Program-made: the position numbers and the translations under genes
DNA from: Thiocystis violacea
GTDB taxonomy: Bacteria > Pseudomonadota > Gammaproteobacteria > Chromatiales > Chromatiaceae
Assembly (NCBI RefSeq): GCF_016583565.1
Contig: NZ_NRRF01000016.1
Coordinates: 1-64,000, forward strand
Reading direction: 5' to 3'
Length of the DNA stretch: 64,000 bases
The notes under the pieces: model-generated
The model's database searches: none
Seen by the model: the letters and a program-made list of their open reading frames with translations, nothing else
What the model was told of the DNA's origin: nothing
Shown: positions 1 through 9,194 of the stretch, piece by piece
Position numbering within the stretch: the stretch's first letter is position 1
Layout: every line of letters begins with the position of its first letter

Positions 1-82
1 TTTTCTCGCCGCCGATCCAATCCCCGAATCAGCTCACTCCCTCGCAACCCCTCAATATCCCTTCCTCCCGAAGGAGCCGCGC

Positions 83-110
83 ATTCTAGCGAAACCATAG
101 AACACGTCAA
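83..110 (-). promoter_or_regulatory. strong sigma-70 promoter, rRNA type
   Basis: On the minus strand a -35 TTGACG (105-110) and a -10 TAGAAT (83-88) are separated by 16 bp. They are followed by a GCGC discriminator and preceded by an A/T-rich stretch (112-121) like an UP element. Short spacing plus a GC discriminator is typical of stringently controlled rRNA promoters. It lies just behind tyrS and points off the left edge of the window. In other gammaproteobacteria such as Pseudomonas aeruginosa an rRNA operon follows tyrS, so the transcript is probably 16S rRNA. That gene itself is outside the window. Confidence 0.75.
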
Positions 111-151
111 GCCCTTTTTACAGACCACCCCGCACAGAAAAGTCCAACACC

Positions 152-1354
152 TCATACAAGACGAATCCGCGCAAAACGACGCTTGCCAACCTGGTAAATG
201 TGCTCGCTACCCGCGGCACAGGTCAGCTGAGCATCGTCGACGCGCACGCCATCGATCTTCACCGCGCCTTGACGGATCATCCGTATGGCCTCCGAGGTGC
301 TGGCAACCAGCTGGGCGTCTTTCAGGAGATTCGCGATCGGCAGCAAGCCGGCCTCGCCGCAAGCAAGATCGAGCACATGGATATCCTCGGGCAGGGCGCC
401 GCGCTGGAATCGGGCGATGAAGGCCTCTCGCGCCTTGCCCGCCTGCTCAGCACCGTGGAAGCGGCTTACCAACTCGGCTCCCAGCTCGAACTTGATGTCG
501 CGGGGATTGGCACCCTCTTCGACCGAGCGTCGCCACGCATCGATCTCCGACATGTCACGGAAGCTCAGCAGTTCGAAGTAACGCCACATCAGGTCGTCCG
601 AAACGGACATCACCTTGCCGAACATCTCCTCGGGCGGATCCGCGATACCAATATAGTTACCGAGGGATTTCGACATCTTTTGGACACCGTCGAGCCCCTC
701 GAGGATCGGCAGGGTAATGACGACCTGAGGCTCCTGCCCATAGAGCTCCTGGAGCTGCCGACCAACGAGCAGGTTGAACTTTTGGTCCGTCCCACCCAAC
801 TCCACATCGGCCTTCAGCGCAACCGAGTCATAGCCCTGGATCAGTGGGTAAAGGAACTCATGGATCGCAATGGGCTGACCGGATTTGTAGCGCTTGGAGA
901 AATCATCCCGCTCAAGCATGCGTGCAACGGTGTGCTGAGCCGCAAGCTGGATGAGGCCGGCGGCACCGAGCTCGTCGAGCCATTCTGAATTGAAGACAAC
1001 GCGGGTGCGCTCCGGATCGAGAATCCGAAATATCTGATCTTGATAGGTCGCGGCATTTTTCTGGATGTCTTCCCGCGACAAGGGTTTGCGGGTCGCACTC
1101 TTGCCGGTCGGATCACCGATCATGCCGGTGAAGTCGCCGATGAGAAACAAGACCTCGTGCCCAAGATCCTGAAATTGACGCAACTTGTTGATGAGCACCG
1201 TGTGGCCGAGGTGTAAGTCCGGCGCCGTGGGGTCGAACCCCGCCTTGATGCGCAGCGGGCGTCCTTGCATCAGCTTCTTGCGCAAGGCCTCCTCTAACAA
1301 GATCTCTTCTGTGCCGCGCCGAATCAGCGCGAGGGATCGCTCGAGTGAATCCAT
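152..1354 (-). CDS. tyrS: tyrosyl-tRNA synthetase
   Basis: Class I aminoacyl-tRNA synthetase that charges tRNA-Tyr with tyrosine in the cytoplasm. The 400-residue protein has the HIGH-type motif HLGH at residues 48-51, KMSKS at 226-230 and a C-terminal S4-like RNA-binding domain (about 335-395). Length and motif spacing match the shorter TyrS form of many gammaproteobacteria. The ATG at 1354 gives the usual N-terminus. An rRNA-type promoter lies immediately downstream on the same strand, and a small membrane-protein gene diverges upstream. Housekeeping identity is secure. Confidence 0.97.
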   Translation of the reverse strand: MDSLERSLALIRRGTEEILLEEALRKKLMQGRPLRIKAGFDPTAPDLHLGHTVLINKLRQFQDLGHEVLFLIGDFTGMIGDPTGKSATRKPLSREDIQKNAATYQDQIFRILDPERTRVVFNSEWLDELGAAGLIQLAAQHTVARMLERDDFSKRYKSGQPIAIHEFLYPLIQGYDSVALKADVELGGTDQKFNLLVGRQLQELYGQEPQVVITLPILEGLDGVQKMSKSLGNYIGIADPPEEMFGKVMSVSDDLMWRYFELLSFRDMSEIDAWRRSVEEGANPRDIKFELGAELVSRFHGAEQAGKAREAFIARFQRGALPEDIHVLDLACGEAGLLPIANLLKDAQLVASTSEAIRMIRQGAVKIDGVRVDDAQLTCAAGSEHIYQVGKRRFARIRLV

Positions 1355-1560
1355 CTTCGGTTCGTCTGTCTCAGGCTTTGATGGGGCGCCGCCGCCGGCG
1401 CGGAAAGCGCGAGAGCGTACGACGGGCTCAAGAAGGAGACAAGGGCACTACCCGCGTTGACGCCCACCTCTGGCACCAGCCGGCCTTGTTCAAAGACGCG
1501 AATTCCGACTACACTAAGGCCAAGAAAAATCTTTGATTTCCTTGATATTGCGGCTTCTTC

Positions 1561-1833
1561 ATGATTCGCGATTACAAATTCCAGAGAACCGAGTGGACGC
1601 TTAGAAAGAAGCGCAGGCTCAGTCGTCGGAGCCTGGTCAAATTGCTGCTGCTCCTTGCTGCGGTGGGGGCCAGTTATTCGGCCTACCTGCTGATCACGGC
1701 AGCGCCGAGCGATCCTCAGGAAGCTGCGCCCGTCGTGCAGCAGGATTCGCGTGAGTCGCAGTTCATCCAGCTGCAGCTCCCGCCCAACCCTCAAGCCGAC
1801 TCGACACCCGCGACGCCGGACCAGAAACCTTGA
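1561..1833 (+). CDS. small single-pass membrane protein, unknown function
   Basis: A 90-residue protein with a basic N-terminus (about 15 Arg/Lys in the first 26 residues), one hydrophobic segment (about 27-47) and a short Pro/Gln-rich tail predicted to be periplasmic. It is divergent from tyrS. A weak promoter (TTGTTC at 1486, 18 bp, TACACT at 1510) stands upstream; no clear ribosome binding site is visible. In several gammaproteobacteria this position, between tyrS and erpA, holds an M23 peptidase gene and anmK. The basic-plus-anchor N-terminus resembles the start of such a peptidase, so this may be a remnant. That is inference; it could equally be a lineage-specific small protein. Confidence 0.55.
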   Translation: MIRDYKFQRTEWTLRKKRRLSRRSLVKLLLLLAAVGASYSAYLLITAAPSDPQEAAPVVQQDSRESQFIQLQLPPNPQADSTPATPDQKP

Positions 1834-2126
1834 CACTCGACGGGCTAGCCAGCCTCCAGCGATAGGGGCACTTTCGATCCTTGCCCCTCCCTGCGCACTA
1901 GCGTCCGTCTGAGAGACGGCCTTGAAGACACGCCGCAACAAAAGCCTCGCGCAAGGCGGCATCCTCTCGATTGACGGCGCTTCTACTGGGACATCCCTCG
2001 ACAAGCGCGAAGGACTCCGGTTCGGCCGCGAAACCGCGCGTCGGGGGGAGGCCCCGCGACGACCCTCATTTCAAGAGCCGATCTATCGACGCAATTCTCC
2101 GCTTCGCCACGCCCCCAACTCCGAGG

Positions 2127-2477
2127 TCAGGCCGAGAAGGATGAGCCGCATCCGCAAGTCGTCGTCGCGTTCGGATTTCTGATGACGAACTGCGCCCCCT
2201 GCAACCCTTCCGTGTAGTCGATCTCGGCGCCCATGAGGTACTGCATACTCATAGGATCGACGACCAGGGTGACGCCATCGGTAACGATCTCCGTATCGCC
2301 CTCCTGGACGTCTTCATCGAACGTAAAGCCATACTGGAATCCGGAGCAACCCCCGCCCTGGATGTAGACCCGCAACATCAAACTCGGATTCCCTTCCTCG
2401 CGGATCAACTCGGCGACCTTCGAAGCGGCCGAGGAGGTGAAGACCAAATCTGCATCTAGAGTCATTTCGGCGGTCAT
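2127..2477 (-). CDS. erpA: iron-sulfur cluster insertion protein ErpA
   Basis: A-type carrier that passes Fe-S clusters to apo-proteins in the cytoplasm. The HesB/IscA fold is recognisable by [10 protein letters not shown] and the C-terminal TTCGCGSSF. With the start chosen here (116 residues) the three ligand cysteines are C44, C108 and C110, as in ErpA. The frame is open to an ATG at 2528, but the ATG at 2477 has a GAGGA about 10 bases upstream and gives the family length. It is the last gene of a minus-strand series headed by rubredoxin and including argC. A second, atypical A-type carrier lies at 4748-5119. Confidence 0.93.
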   Translation of the reverse strand: MTAEMTLDADLVFTSSAASKVAELIREEGNPSLMLRVYIQGGGCSGFQYGFTFDEDVQEGDTEIVTDGVTLVVDPMSMQYLMGAEIDYTEGLQGAQFVIRNPNATTTCGCGSSFSA

Positions 2478-2690
2478 GGTGGATTCATCCTCACTGGTAA
2501 GCCTATCGGAAGAAGGTGCGTCTGACATGACGGCGGTTCAAGCCAAACGAAGCGGGCTGCGCAGAACCCCAGCATTCGCAGAACGACGAGGCGACTAACT
2601 TGAACGCCAACCAGCTCGGGCTGCGCGCGCAGAGACGACGCTAGGGACGGCGATTTGCCGAGGCGCGCCCTACCGAGGCCCGACGTCGAT

Positions 2691-3401
2691 TCATTGAGCG
2701 CTCAGCTCCCACGGCAGCATGACCGAGGTCGAAAGCAGAAGATTGGAGTTCGGCTTGATGTTGACGACGATGGCCTTCGGCTCAACATCCGGCGGAATCT
2801 CGAGACTCCCCTGAAAATTCTGGAAGTGCTCGAAATCCATACTCAGACTCTTGGGATCAGCCGATGGCAGGTCGCCGAGCCCGAGAGAAAGCGTTTCGTC
2901 ATCGCGCGTACCCTCGACGGTCAACTGCACGCTGCCTGTGGATTGCCCGAACCCCTGAACCAGCTGCGTGATCGTGAAGGCATAAAGAAATTCCCGCGGA
3001 GTAGCCCCCTGCGAGAGGCGCATGTCATAGACCTGAATCGCCCCCTTGCCGCCGGTCTGAACCAATCGCTTCAGATAGGTCAACTCGCGGTTCACCTCCA
3101 GCCGGGCATCCTGCGCCTGCTTGAGCTCGTCCTTCAGGACGCGCGTCGCCTCTTGGTCGATTTGTGCCGCCCGCTCGAGGATCACCCGCTGGCGCTCGGA
3201 CTCCGCCAGCAGGGCGCGCAGGGTATCGCGTTCTTTCAGGAGATGGACACGGAGGGAATCAGGAGAGGTCACGCCGCTGACCGAATCCGAGGCGCCTCCG
3301 CCACCCAGCTCGAACCCGATCAGGAAAATGGCGGCCACCACGAGGGTGAATGCGCCGGAGGCCAGTAGCCGAAAGGAAAGTCGCTGGAAAGAATCCGGCA
3401 T
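2691..3401 (-). CDS. DUF6776-type membrane-anchored coiled-coil protein
   Basis: A 236-residue protein with an N-terminal transmembrane helix (about 12-32), a charged heptad-rich stretch (about 50-110) that should form a coiled coil, and a C-terminal beta-rich domain presumably in the periplasm. Proteins of this build sit between erpA and argC in many gammaproteobacteria, and I assign it to DUF6776 from that pattern and position. It starts 10 bp after argC ends, so the two are probably co-transcribed. An upstream in-frame ATG at 3437 would overlap argC; 3401 puts the hydrophobic segment at the usual distance. Function unknown. Confidence 0.8.
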   Translation of the reverse strand: MPDSFQRLSFRLLASGAFTLVVAAIFLIGFELGGGGASDSVSGVTSPDSLRVHLLKERDTLRALLAESERQRVILERAAQIDQEATRVLKDELKQAQDARLEVNRELTYLKRLVQTGGKGAIQVYDMRLSQGATPREFLYAFTITQLVQGFGQSTGSVQLTVEGTRDDETLSLGLGDLPSADPKSLSMDFEHFQNFQGSLEIPPDVEPKAIVVNIKPNSNLLLSTSVMLPWELSAQ

Positions 3402-3411
3402 GTCCTGCCAG

Positions 3412-4440
3412 CTAGGGCAAGAGGGCCAAGGCCCCAAGCCCCGTCGACTCCTCGACGCCGAACATCAGATTCATATTCTGCACGGCCTGCCCAGCGGCTC
3501 CCTTGACGAGATTATCGATGACCGACTGCACGATCACGACAGGGCCGTCGCCCGGGCGAGAAACGGCGATCCGACAGACATTCGAGCCGCGCACCGAGCG
3601 CGTGTCCGGATGTCCTCCCGGCATCAGATCAATGAAAGCCTCACCAGCATAGCGTTCGGCGTAGAGACCTTCGAGATCGACCGCCGGGTCCAGCAGTCGC
3701 GCATAGAGCGTCGCCTCGATCCCCCTGATCATTGGCACCAGGTGAGGAACGAAGGTCAACCCGACATCCACCCCGCCGAACAACTTGAGGTTCTGCGCAA
3801 TCTCGGGGGCATGCCGGTGTCCACCGACGGAGTAAGCCTTGAAGCTCTCACCGACCTCGGCCATCAAGAGGCCGGTCGTGGCTTTGCGGCCCGCACCGCT
3901 GACCCCAGACTTGGCGTCCGCAATCAGCCAGGACGGATCGATGACCCGAGACTCCAGGAGTGGCAAGAAGCCGAGGGTGACCGCTGTCGGATAGCAACCC
4001 GGATTGGCGACGAGCCGAGCGTCCCGGATCGCCGCGCGATTGATCTCAGCCAAACCGTAGACGGCCTCATCGAGTAGGTCTGGGCATTGATGAGGCATGC
4101 CGTACCACGTCTGCCAGACGGACGCATCCTTGAGCCTGAAGTCGGCTGCCAGATCGATCACCCGCGCACCACGGTCGAGCAATTGCGGCACCGTCTGCAT
4201 GGCGGTCCCGTTCGGCGTGGCGAAGAAGACGAGATCGCACTCGGCCAAGGCCCCGGTATCGGGCTCAGTGAAGCGCAAATCGAGATGGCCGCGCAGATGG
4301 GGGAACATCTCGGCCACAGATTGACCCGCCTCGCTCCGAGACGTGATGACGTCCACAGAGGCCGAGGGGTGCCGCGCCAGGATACGCAGCAGCTCGGCGC
4401 CCGTATATCCGGTTCCTCCGACAATACCGACCCTGATCAT
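3412..4440 (-). CDS. argC: N-acetyl-gamma-glutamyl-phosphate reductase
   Basis: NADPH-dependent reductase of arginine biosynthesis that converts N-acetylglutamyl phosphate to the semialdehyde. The 342-residue protein opens with the nucleotide-binding [15 protein letters not shown] (about 5-19) and carries the catalytic cysteine C149 in NPGCYPT. The annotated ATG matches the start of other ArgC proteins ([14 protein letters not shown]). A second ATG three codons upstream (4449) lies close behind AGGAG and may be used instead. It is followed within 10 bp by the DUF6776 gene. Confidence 0.95.
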   Translation of the reverse strand: MIRVGIVGGTGYTGAELLRILARHPSASVDVITSRSEAGQSVAEMFPHLRGHLDLRFTEPDTGALAECDLVFFATPNGTAMQTVPQLLDRGARVIDLAADFRLKDASVWQTWYGMPHQCPDLLDEAVYGLAEINRAAIRDARLVANPGCYPTAVTLGFLPLLESRVIDPSWLIADAKSGVSGAGRKATTGLLMAEVGESFKAYSVGGHRHAPEIAQNLKLFGGVDVGLTFVPHLVPMIRGIEATLYARLLDPAVDLEGLYAERYAGEAFIDLMPGGHPDTRSVRGSNVCRIAVSRPGDGPVVIVQSVIDNLVKGAAGQAVQNMNLMFGVEESTGLGALALLP

Positions 4441-4747
4441 GTCAGGCATGGGCTCCTGTTCAATGCATCTCTCGAAATGCCAAGTCGCCGCCCTCAGCGA
4501 TAACGCCGCATCGACGGGAGTCACGCGTCATTTGAGTGCCGGGGCGTCGACGCGATCCTCGCGACGGAGGCGTCACCCGAGGTCTGCAATACGGGGCGCG
4601 CGAAGGCATGATCTTTGGCCCGTTGACCGCGGGAACGTACTCAACCGACACGAACTCGCACCCCTAGACCGGGACCTCTTCGGCGCCTGGCTGAGTCGCC
4701 GGGCCTTGGTCGGTCATGAGGGACGAGATCGCGCCGTCAGGCTCAGG
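4441..4747. other. intergenic region, no gene seen
   Basis: About 300 bp between the A-type carrier gene and argC, both on the minus strand. Only short shadow frames are present, none with a recognisable protein or ribosome binding site. An AGGAG at the right edge of argC is the only signal noted. No clear terminator or sigma-70 promoter was found by eye. Confidence 0.5.
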
Positions 4748-5119
4748 TTAGGAGCAGCCGCCCCCGGAAGACGACGACGAGCCACAGCTTCCGCAGCCAC
4801 CGCCGATCTGAGGCAGATTATTGAAGACGAAGGTGGCATTACCGTCGCCCTGGTCGACGAAGTCGATCTCGACCCCGCGCAGGTACTCGAGGGTGCCATC
4901 ATCGACGACGACCTTGAAGCCTTCGTAGGCGAGCACGCCGTCATCATCACCGATCGCGTCGGTGAAGGTCATGCCGAAGCTGACGCCACTACACCCACCA
5001 GCCGTCGCGAAGACACGCACGGCCTGAACACTGTCGTCCACCTGTTGAAACAAGTCGGTCATCTTGGCCTGGGCCGGCTGAGTCAGCGACAACTCCGACT
5101 CACTGAGGGCTGCGGACAT
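4748..5119 (-). CDS. atypical A-type Fe-S carrier (HesB/IscA family) with Cys-rich tail
   Basis: A 123-residue HesB/IscA-fold protein, probably cytoplasmic and concerned with Fe-S cluster assembly or transfer. It has the first ligand cysteine (C43, in GGCSGVSFG), but in place of the canonical C-x-C it has C109-G-S-C112. It then runs into a Ser/Gly tail ending in a fourth cysteine, C122. This spacing is unusual for the family and may change cluster type or partner. The ATG at 5119 has GAGGA about 10 bases upstream; a longer frame to 5146 has no such signal. Neighbours are DUF5063 and rubredoxin upstream. Family is clear, physiological role is not. Confidence 0.82.
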   Translation of the reverse strand: MSAALSESELSLTQPAQAKMTDLFQQVDDSVQAVRVFATAGGCSGVSFGMTFTDAIGDDDGVLAYEGFKVVVDDGTLEYLRGVEIDFVDQGDGNATFVFNNLPQIGGGCGSCGSSSSSGGGCS

Positions 5120-5202
5120 AGCTTCGGATCCTCTAGAATCTTGCAAATCGATTCATTAGACTAGCAGAAAGTGGCACGGAAATTCCAGCGCACAATACAA
5201 GG

Positions 5203-5715
5203 TTAAGACTCGCCCGTTGCATGCTCGCCGAGCGTCGCGAGATGGCGCTGCGCATCAATGAGGTGCCGTCCCCAGTGCTGCTCATAGCCGCTCGCCCAGG
5301 CCGCCAGCGCACAGCTCGGATCCAGCTCAAAGAGCCGCAAACCTTGCTTCAGCTCGCAGTAGATATCGGTGAGGTCGTCAGCCAAGCTGCCCGTCATGGC
5401 ACCTCGACCCTCGGCCGCGCAATCGAACTCGAGCCAATAACCATCGCGCTCACCGAGCAACCCGCGCAGCAGGGTGAAGAGTTCGAAGCGCGCGTCCAGA
5501 TCCACCGGGTCCAGATAGTCGACATATCCATAGTCGGCATCGACGGACGTGATCGCGGCATGCAACCGAGGGAGCAAATCCGCCACGTCCCGGAGCCATT
5601 GGCAGCGATCATCCGACACACCGTCGATCAGCGCACAGTAGCGCCGCGCCAATGTGGCGACTTCGGAGTGGGTTCCGGACTCCGGCGCCGGGCCTAGTCT
5701 TGTCATCGCGTCCAT
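5203..5715 (-). CDS. DUF5063-family protein
   Basis: A 170-residue soluble acidic protein, mostly helical. The segments YWLEFD and SLADDLTDIYCELKQGL, and the C-terminal HWGRH followed by a helix, are what I associate with DUF5063. No catalytic motif is visible and no function is established for the family. It lies between rubredoxin and the atypical A-type carrier on the minus strand, so it may be co-transcribed with them. The start is uncertain: ATGs at 5715 and 5706 are both possible and neither has a good Shine-Dalgarno; the frame extends to 5775. Confidence 0.75.
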   Translation of the reverse strand: MDAMTRLGPAPESGTHSEVATLARRYCALIDGVSDDRCQWLRDVADLLPRLHAAITSVDADYGYVDYLDPVDLDARFELFTLLRGLLGERDGYWLEFDCAAEGRGAMTGSLADDLTDIYCELKQGLRLFELDPSCALAAWASGYEQHWGRHLIDAQRHLATLGEHATGES

Positions 5716-5787
5716 GCCACGGAGTTTAGCTGAGTTTGAGCGTTTCGGTCGAAGCCGCAGGGCGCAGTTCGTCACAATTCAGGGCCA

Positions 5788-5952
5788 TCAGACCAGCACC
5801 ATGTCGAAGTCTTCCTTGCCTACCCCGCATTCCGGACATTTCCAATCTGCGGGGACATCTTCCCATTTGGTCCCCGGCGCGATACCGTCCTTCGGCCAAC
5901 CCTTGGCTTCGTCATAGACCAAACCACACACGAGACACTGGTACGATTTCAC
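5788..5952 (-). CDS. rubA: rubredoxin
   Basis: A 54-residue one-iron electron carrier. Four iron-ligand cysteines appear as two C-x-x-C pairs, C6/C9 (CLVC) and C39/C42 (CPEC), separated by the conserved Y-D and W-x-C-P segments. The true start is a GTG at 5952, preceded at 7 bases by a perfect AGGAG; this gives the standard rubredoxin length. The open frame to the ATG at 6003 adds 17 unconserved residues and is rejected. It is the first gene of the minus-strand series towards erpA and is divergent from thiD. Likely partners are oxidoreductases of oxygen or redox defence, not identified here. Confidence 0.95.
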   Translation of the reverse strand: MKSYQCLVCGLVYDEAKGWPKDGIAPGTKWEDVPADWKCPECGVGKEDFDMVLV

Positions 5953-6142
5953 GTGACTGCTCCTGATCGAAAGTGCCAGCGTGTTCTGGATTGCGTCCGT
6001 CACGGCTGGCGAAAGCCCGAAAATTAATCTGACTCAAAATGTCTGGTTTTCTGACGGCGTTTCAACTGGATGCCGCCGCTCTGCAGGACGTCGGCTCAAC
6101 GCCGACCTTCCGGCCTATACCGCCCCGCTAGAGGCCCCGCTG

Positions 6143-6994
6143 ATGGAACCCAACGACGTCCGCCCCAAATCACGGGCAGAGCAGGAAGGAATCGCGCTGA
6201 AGGAGCGACCCGTCGTGCTCTGCGCTGGCGGTCACGACCCGACTGGAGGGGCCGGGATTCTAGCAGATGCCGAGGCCGTACAAGCCGCGGCGGCCTTCGC
6301 AGTGACGCTGATCACGGCCCTCACGGAGCAAGACACCTGCGGCCTGAGGAACATGTATCCGCAACCACCGGAGCAGGTCGAGTCGCAGTGCCGCCGACTC
6401 ATCGCGGACAGCGCGCCACGCGCGCTCAAGATCGGCTTGCTGGGCAGCTCGGGAATCGTCCGCATCCTCAGCCGGATCATCGACGAGCACACCAAGCTCC
6501 CGGTGGTGCTGGATCCGGTCCTGGCAACCGGCACCGGACAAAACCTGGTGGATGCCGCCCTATTGAACCAGCTTCGCCAGCACCTGCTGCACCGCTGCAC
6601 ACTGATCACGCCAAACCTGCCCGAGGCCCGCACGCTGACAGACGCGCGATCCCCGGACGAGTGCGCGGCACGCCTGCTGGGCGCCGGCGTCCGCTGGGCA
6701 CTGATCACCGGCACCCATGACGACACCGAGCAGGTGACCAATCGCCTCTACGGGGCGAATGGCGTCCAACGGACCTGGGACTGGCCCCGCCTTCCTCACG
6801 CCTACCACGGCTCCGGCTGCACGCTCGCCAGCGCAATCGCCGCCCGGCTCGCCTGGGGCATGGAGATGCAGGAGGCTGTCGCCTCCGCCCAAGAATATAC
6901 CTGGCAGGCGCTCAAGCACGCCTTCCGCACCGGCCACTGCCAGCTCACGCCCAACCGGCTGTACCATCTGATCCCGCGTGACCACTCCACCTGA
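6143..6994 (+). CDS. thiD: hydroxymethylpyrimidine/phosphomethylpyrimidine kinase
   Basis: Ribokinase-fold kinase that phosphorylates HMP and HMP-P to HMP-PP in the pyrimidine branch of thiamine synthesis. The 283-residue protein has the N-terminal GGHDPTGGAGILAD (substrate/Gly-rich region), the VLDPV segment in mid-protein and the C-terminal anion-hole signature HGSGCTLASAIAA. The ATG at 6143 has GAGG about 8 bases upstream; the open frame reaches back to 5981 with low-complexity sequence that does not belong to the family. It is followed by thiE after 4 bp. No TPP riboswitch was seen upstream, unlike thiC at 37.0 kb. Confidence 0.92.
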   Translation: MEPNDVRPKSRAEQEGIALKERPVVLCAGGHDPTGGAGILADAEAVQAAAAFAVTLITALTEQDTCGLRNMYPQPPEQVESQCRRLIADSAPRALKIGLLGSSGIVRILSRIIDEHTKLPVVLDPVLATGTGQNLVDAALLNQLRQHLLHRCTLITPNLPEARTLTDARSPDECAARLLGAGVRWALITGTHDDTEQVTNRLYGANGVQRTWDWPRLPHAYHGSGCTLASAIAARLAWGMEMQEAVASAQEYTWQALKHAFRTGHCQLTPNRLYHLIPRDHST

Positions 6995-6998
6995 CTCG

Positions 6999-7660
6999 AT
7001 GCATGGCATGACCCACCGCCCACGCACGCACCAGAGGCTCCGCGGCCTCTACGCCATCACACCAGAGACGACGACGCACCCGGTCGCGCTCGCCGACCAG
7101 GTCGCCGCCGCGATACAGGGCGGAGCCAGGGTCATCCAGTACCGCGACAAGCGCGCGGATTCACACCGCCGACGCGCTGAAGGCTCGGCCCTGCTCGCGC
7201 TCTGCAAGGCAGCCGGCGTACCGCTGATCATCAACGACGACCTGCAGCTCGCCCTGGCGCTGGGCGCCGACGGCGTGCACCTGGGTCGCGACGATCCAGA
7301 CCCGCGCGAGGCGCGCGAGCAGCTCGGAGCAGACGCCATCATCGGTGTTTCCTGCTATGACCGGCTCGCACTCGCCGAAACGGCACAGGCCCAGGGCGCC
7401 AGCTACGTCGCCTTCGGAAGCTTCTTCCCGTCGCCCACCAAGCCCAAGGCGGTCAGACCGAGCCCCGATCTCTTGACGGAGGCGCATGCACGCCTGGAGA
7501 TTCCACTGGTTGCGATCGGCGGAATCACATCACAAAATGGCGGATTACTGATTGCAGCGGGCGCCGACATGCTCGCGGTCGTGAGCGGCGTCTTCGCGCA
7601 GCCCGACATCGCCGCCGCCGCCCGCGCCTACACCAACCTGTTTCCCACGGAGACCCCCTG

Positions 7661-7661
<1 letters not shown>
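6999..7661 (+). CDS. thiE: thiamine-phosphate synthase
   Basis: TIM-barrel enzyme that joins HMP-PP and thiazole phosphate to thiamine monophosphate. Family segments are visible in order: GLYAIT near the N-terminus, VIQYRDK (diphosphate binding), [36 protein letters not shown] and the C-terminal VAIGGIT. Starts at 6999 and 7008 are both possible; 6999 lies 4 bp after thiD. The last codon overlaps the hemL start by one base, which implies translational coupling. Together with thiD and thiC in the window it gives most of the pyrimidine branch and the joining step. Confidence 0.93.
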
Positions 7662-8947
<1,286 letters not shown>

Positions 8948-9049
8948 GTCGAAGGACTGACCAGGCGGATGGACCAAGGTTCTAAATAGATAGGATTGAC
9001 AGGATTGTTCCGGATTCACGGGATTCCGAAAAGGCTTTTGCCTATCCTG

Positions 9050-9076
9050 CCGGGGCGGCCGCCAAGACCGCCCCGG
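9050..9076 (+). terminator. GC-rich hairpin downstream of hemL
   Basis: Arms CCGGGGCGG (9050-9058) and CCGCCCCGG (9068-9076) are perfectly complementary with a 9-base loop. No T-run follows, so this is at most a weak or Rho-assisted terminator. It sits about 100 bp after hemL and 120 bp before prpE. Confidence 0.4.
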
Positions 9077-9194
9077 TTCCTGTCGACGACGGACTGGGCA
9101 TACAGACCCGAAGGAGACTGCCCCGACGCAGCGACCATCGCAAACGGCTTCAGCCCCACCGAAGGCCGTGACCTCACCACCGGAGAAGCAGAGC

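Noticed and set aside
1904..1919. CCGTCT-GAG-AGACGG hairpin after the 90-residue gene as a terminator
   Set aside because: Six-bp stem with a 3-base loop and no T-run; too weak to call.
1922..2182. 86-residue plus-strand frame beside erpA
   Set aside because: No ribosome binding site, basic low-complexity composition, overlaps the erpA 3' end.
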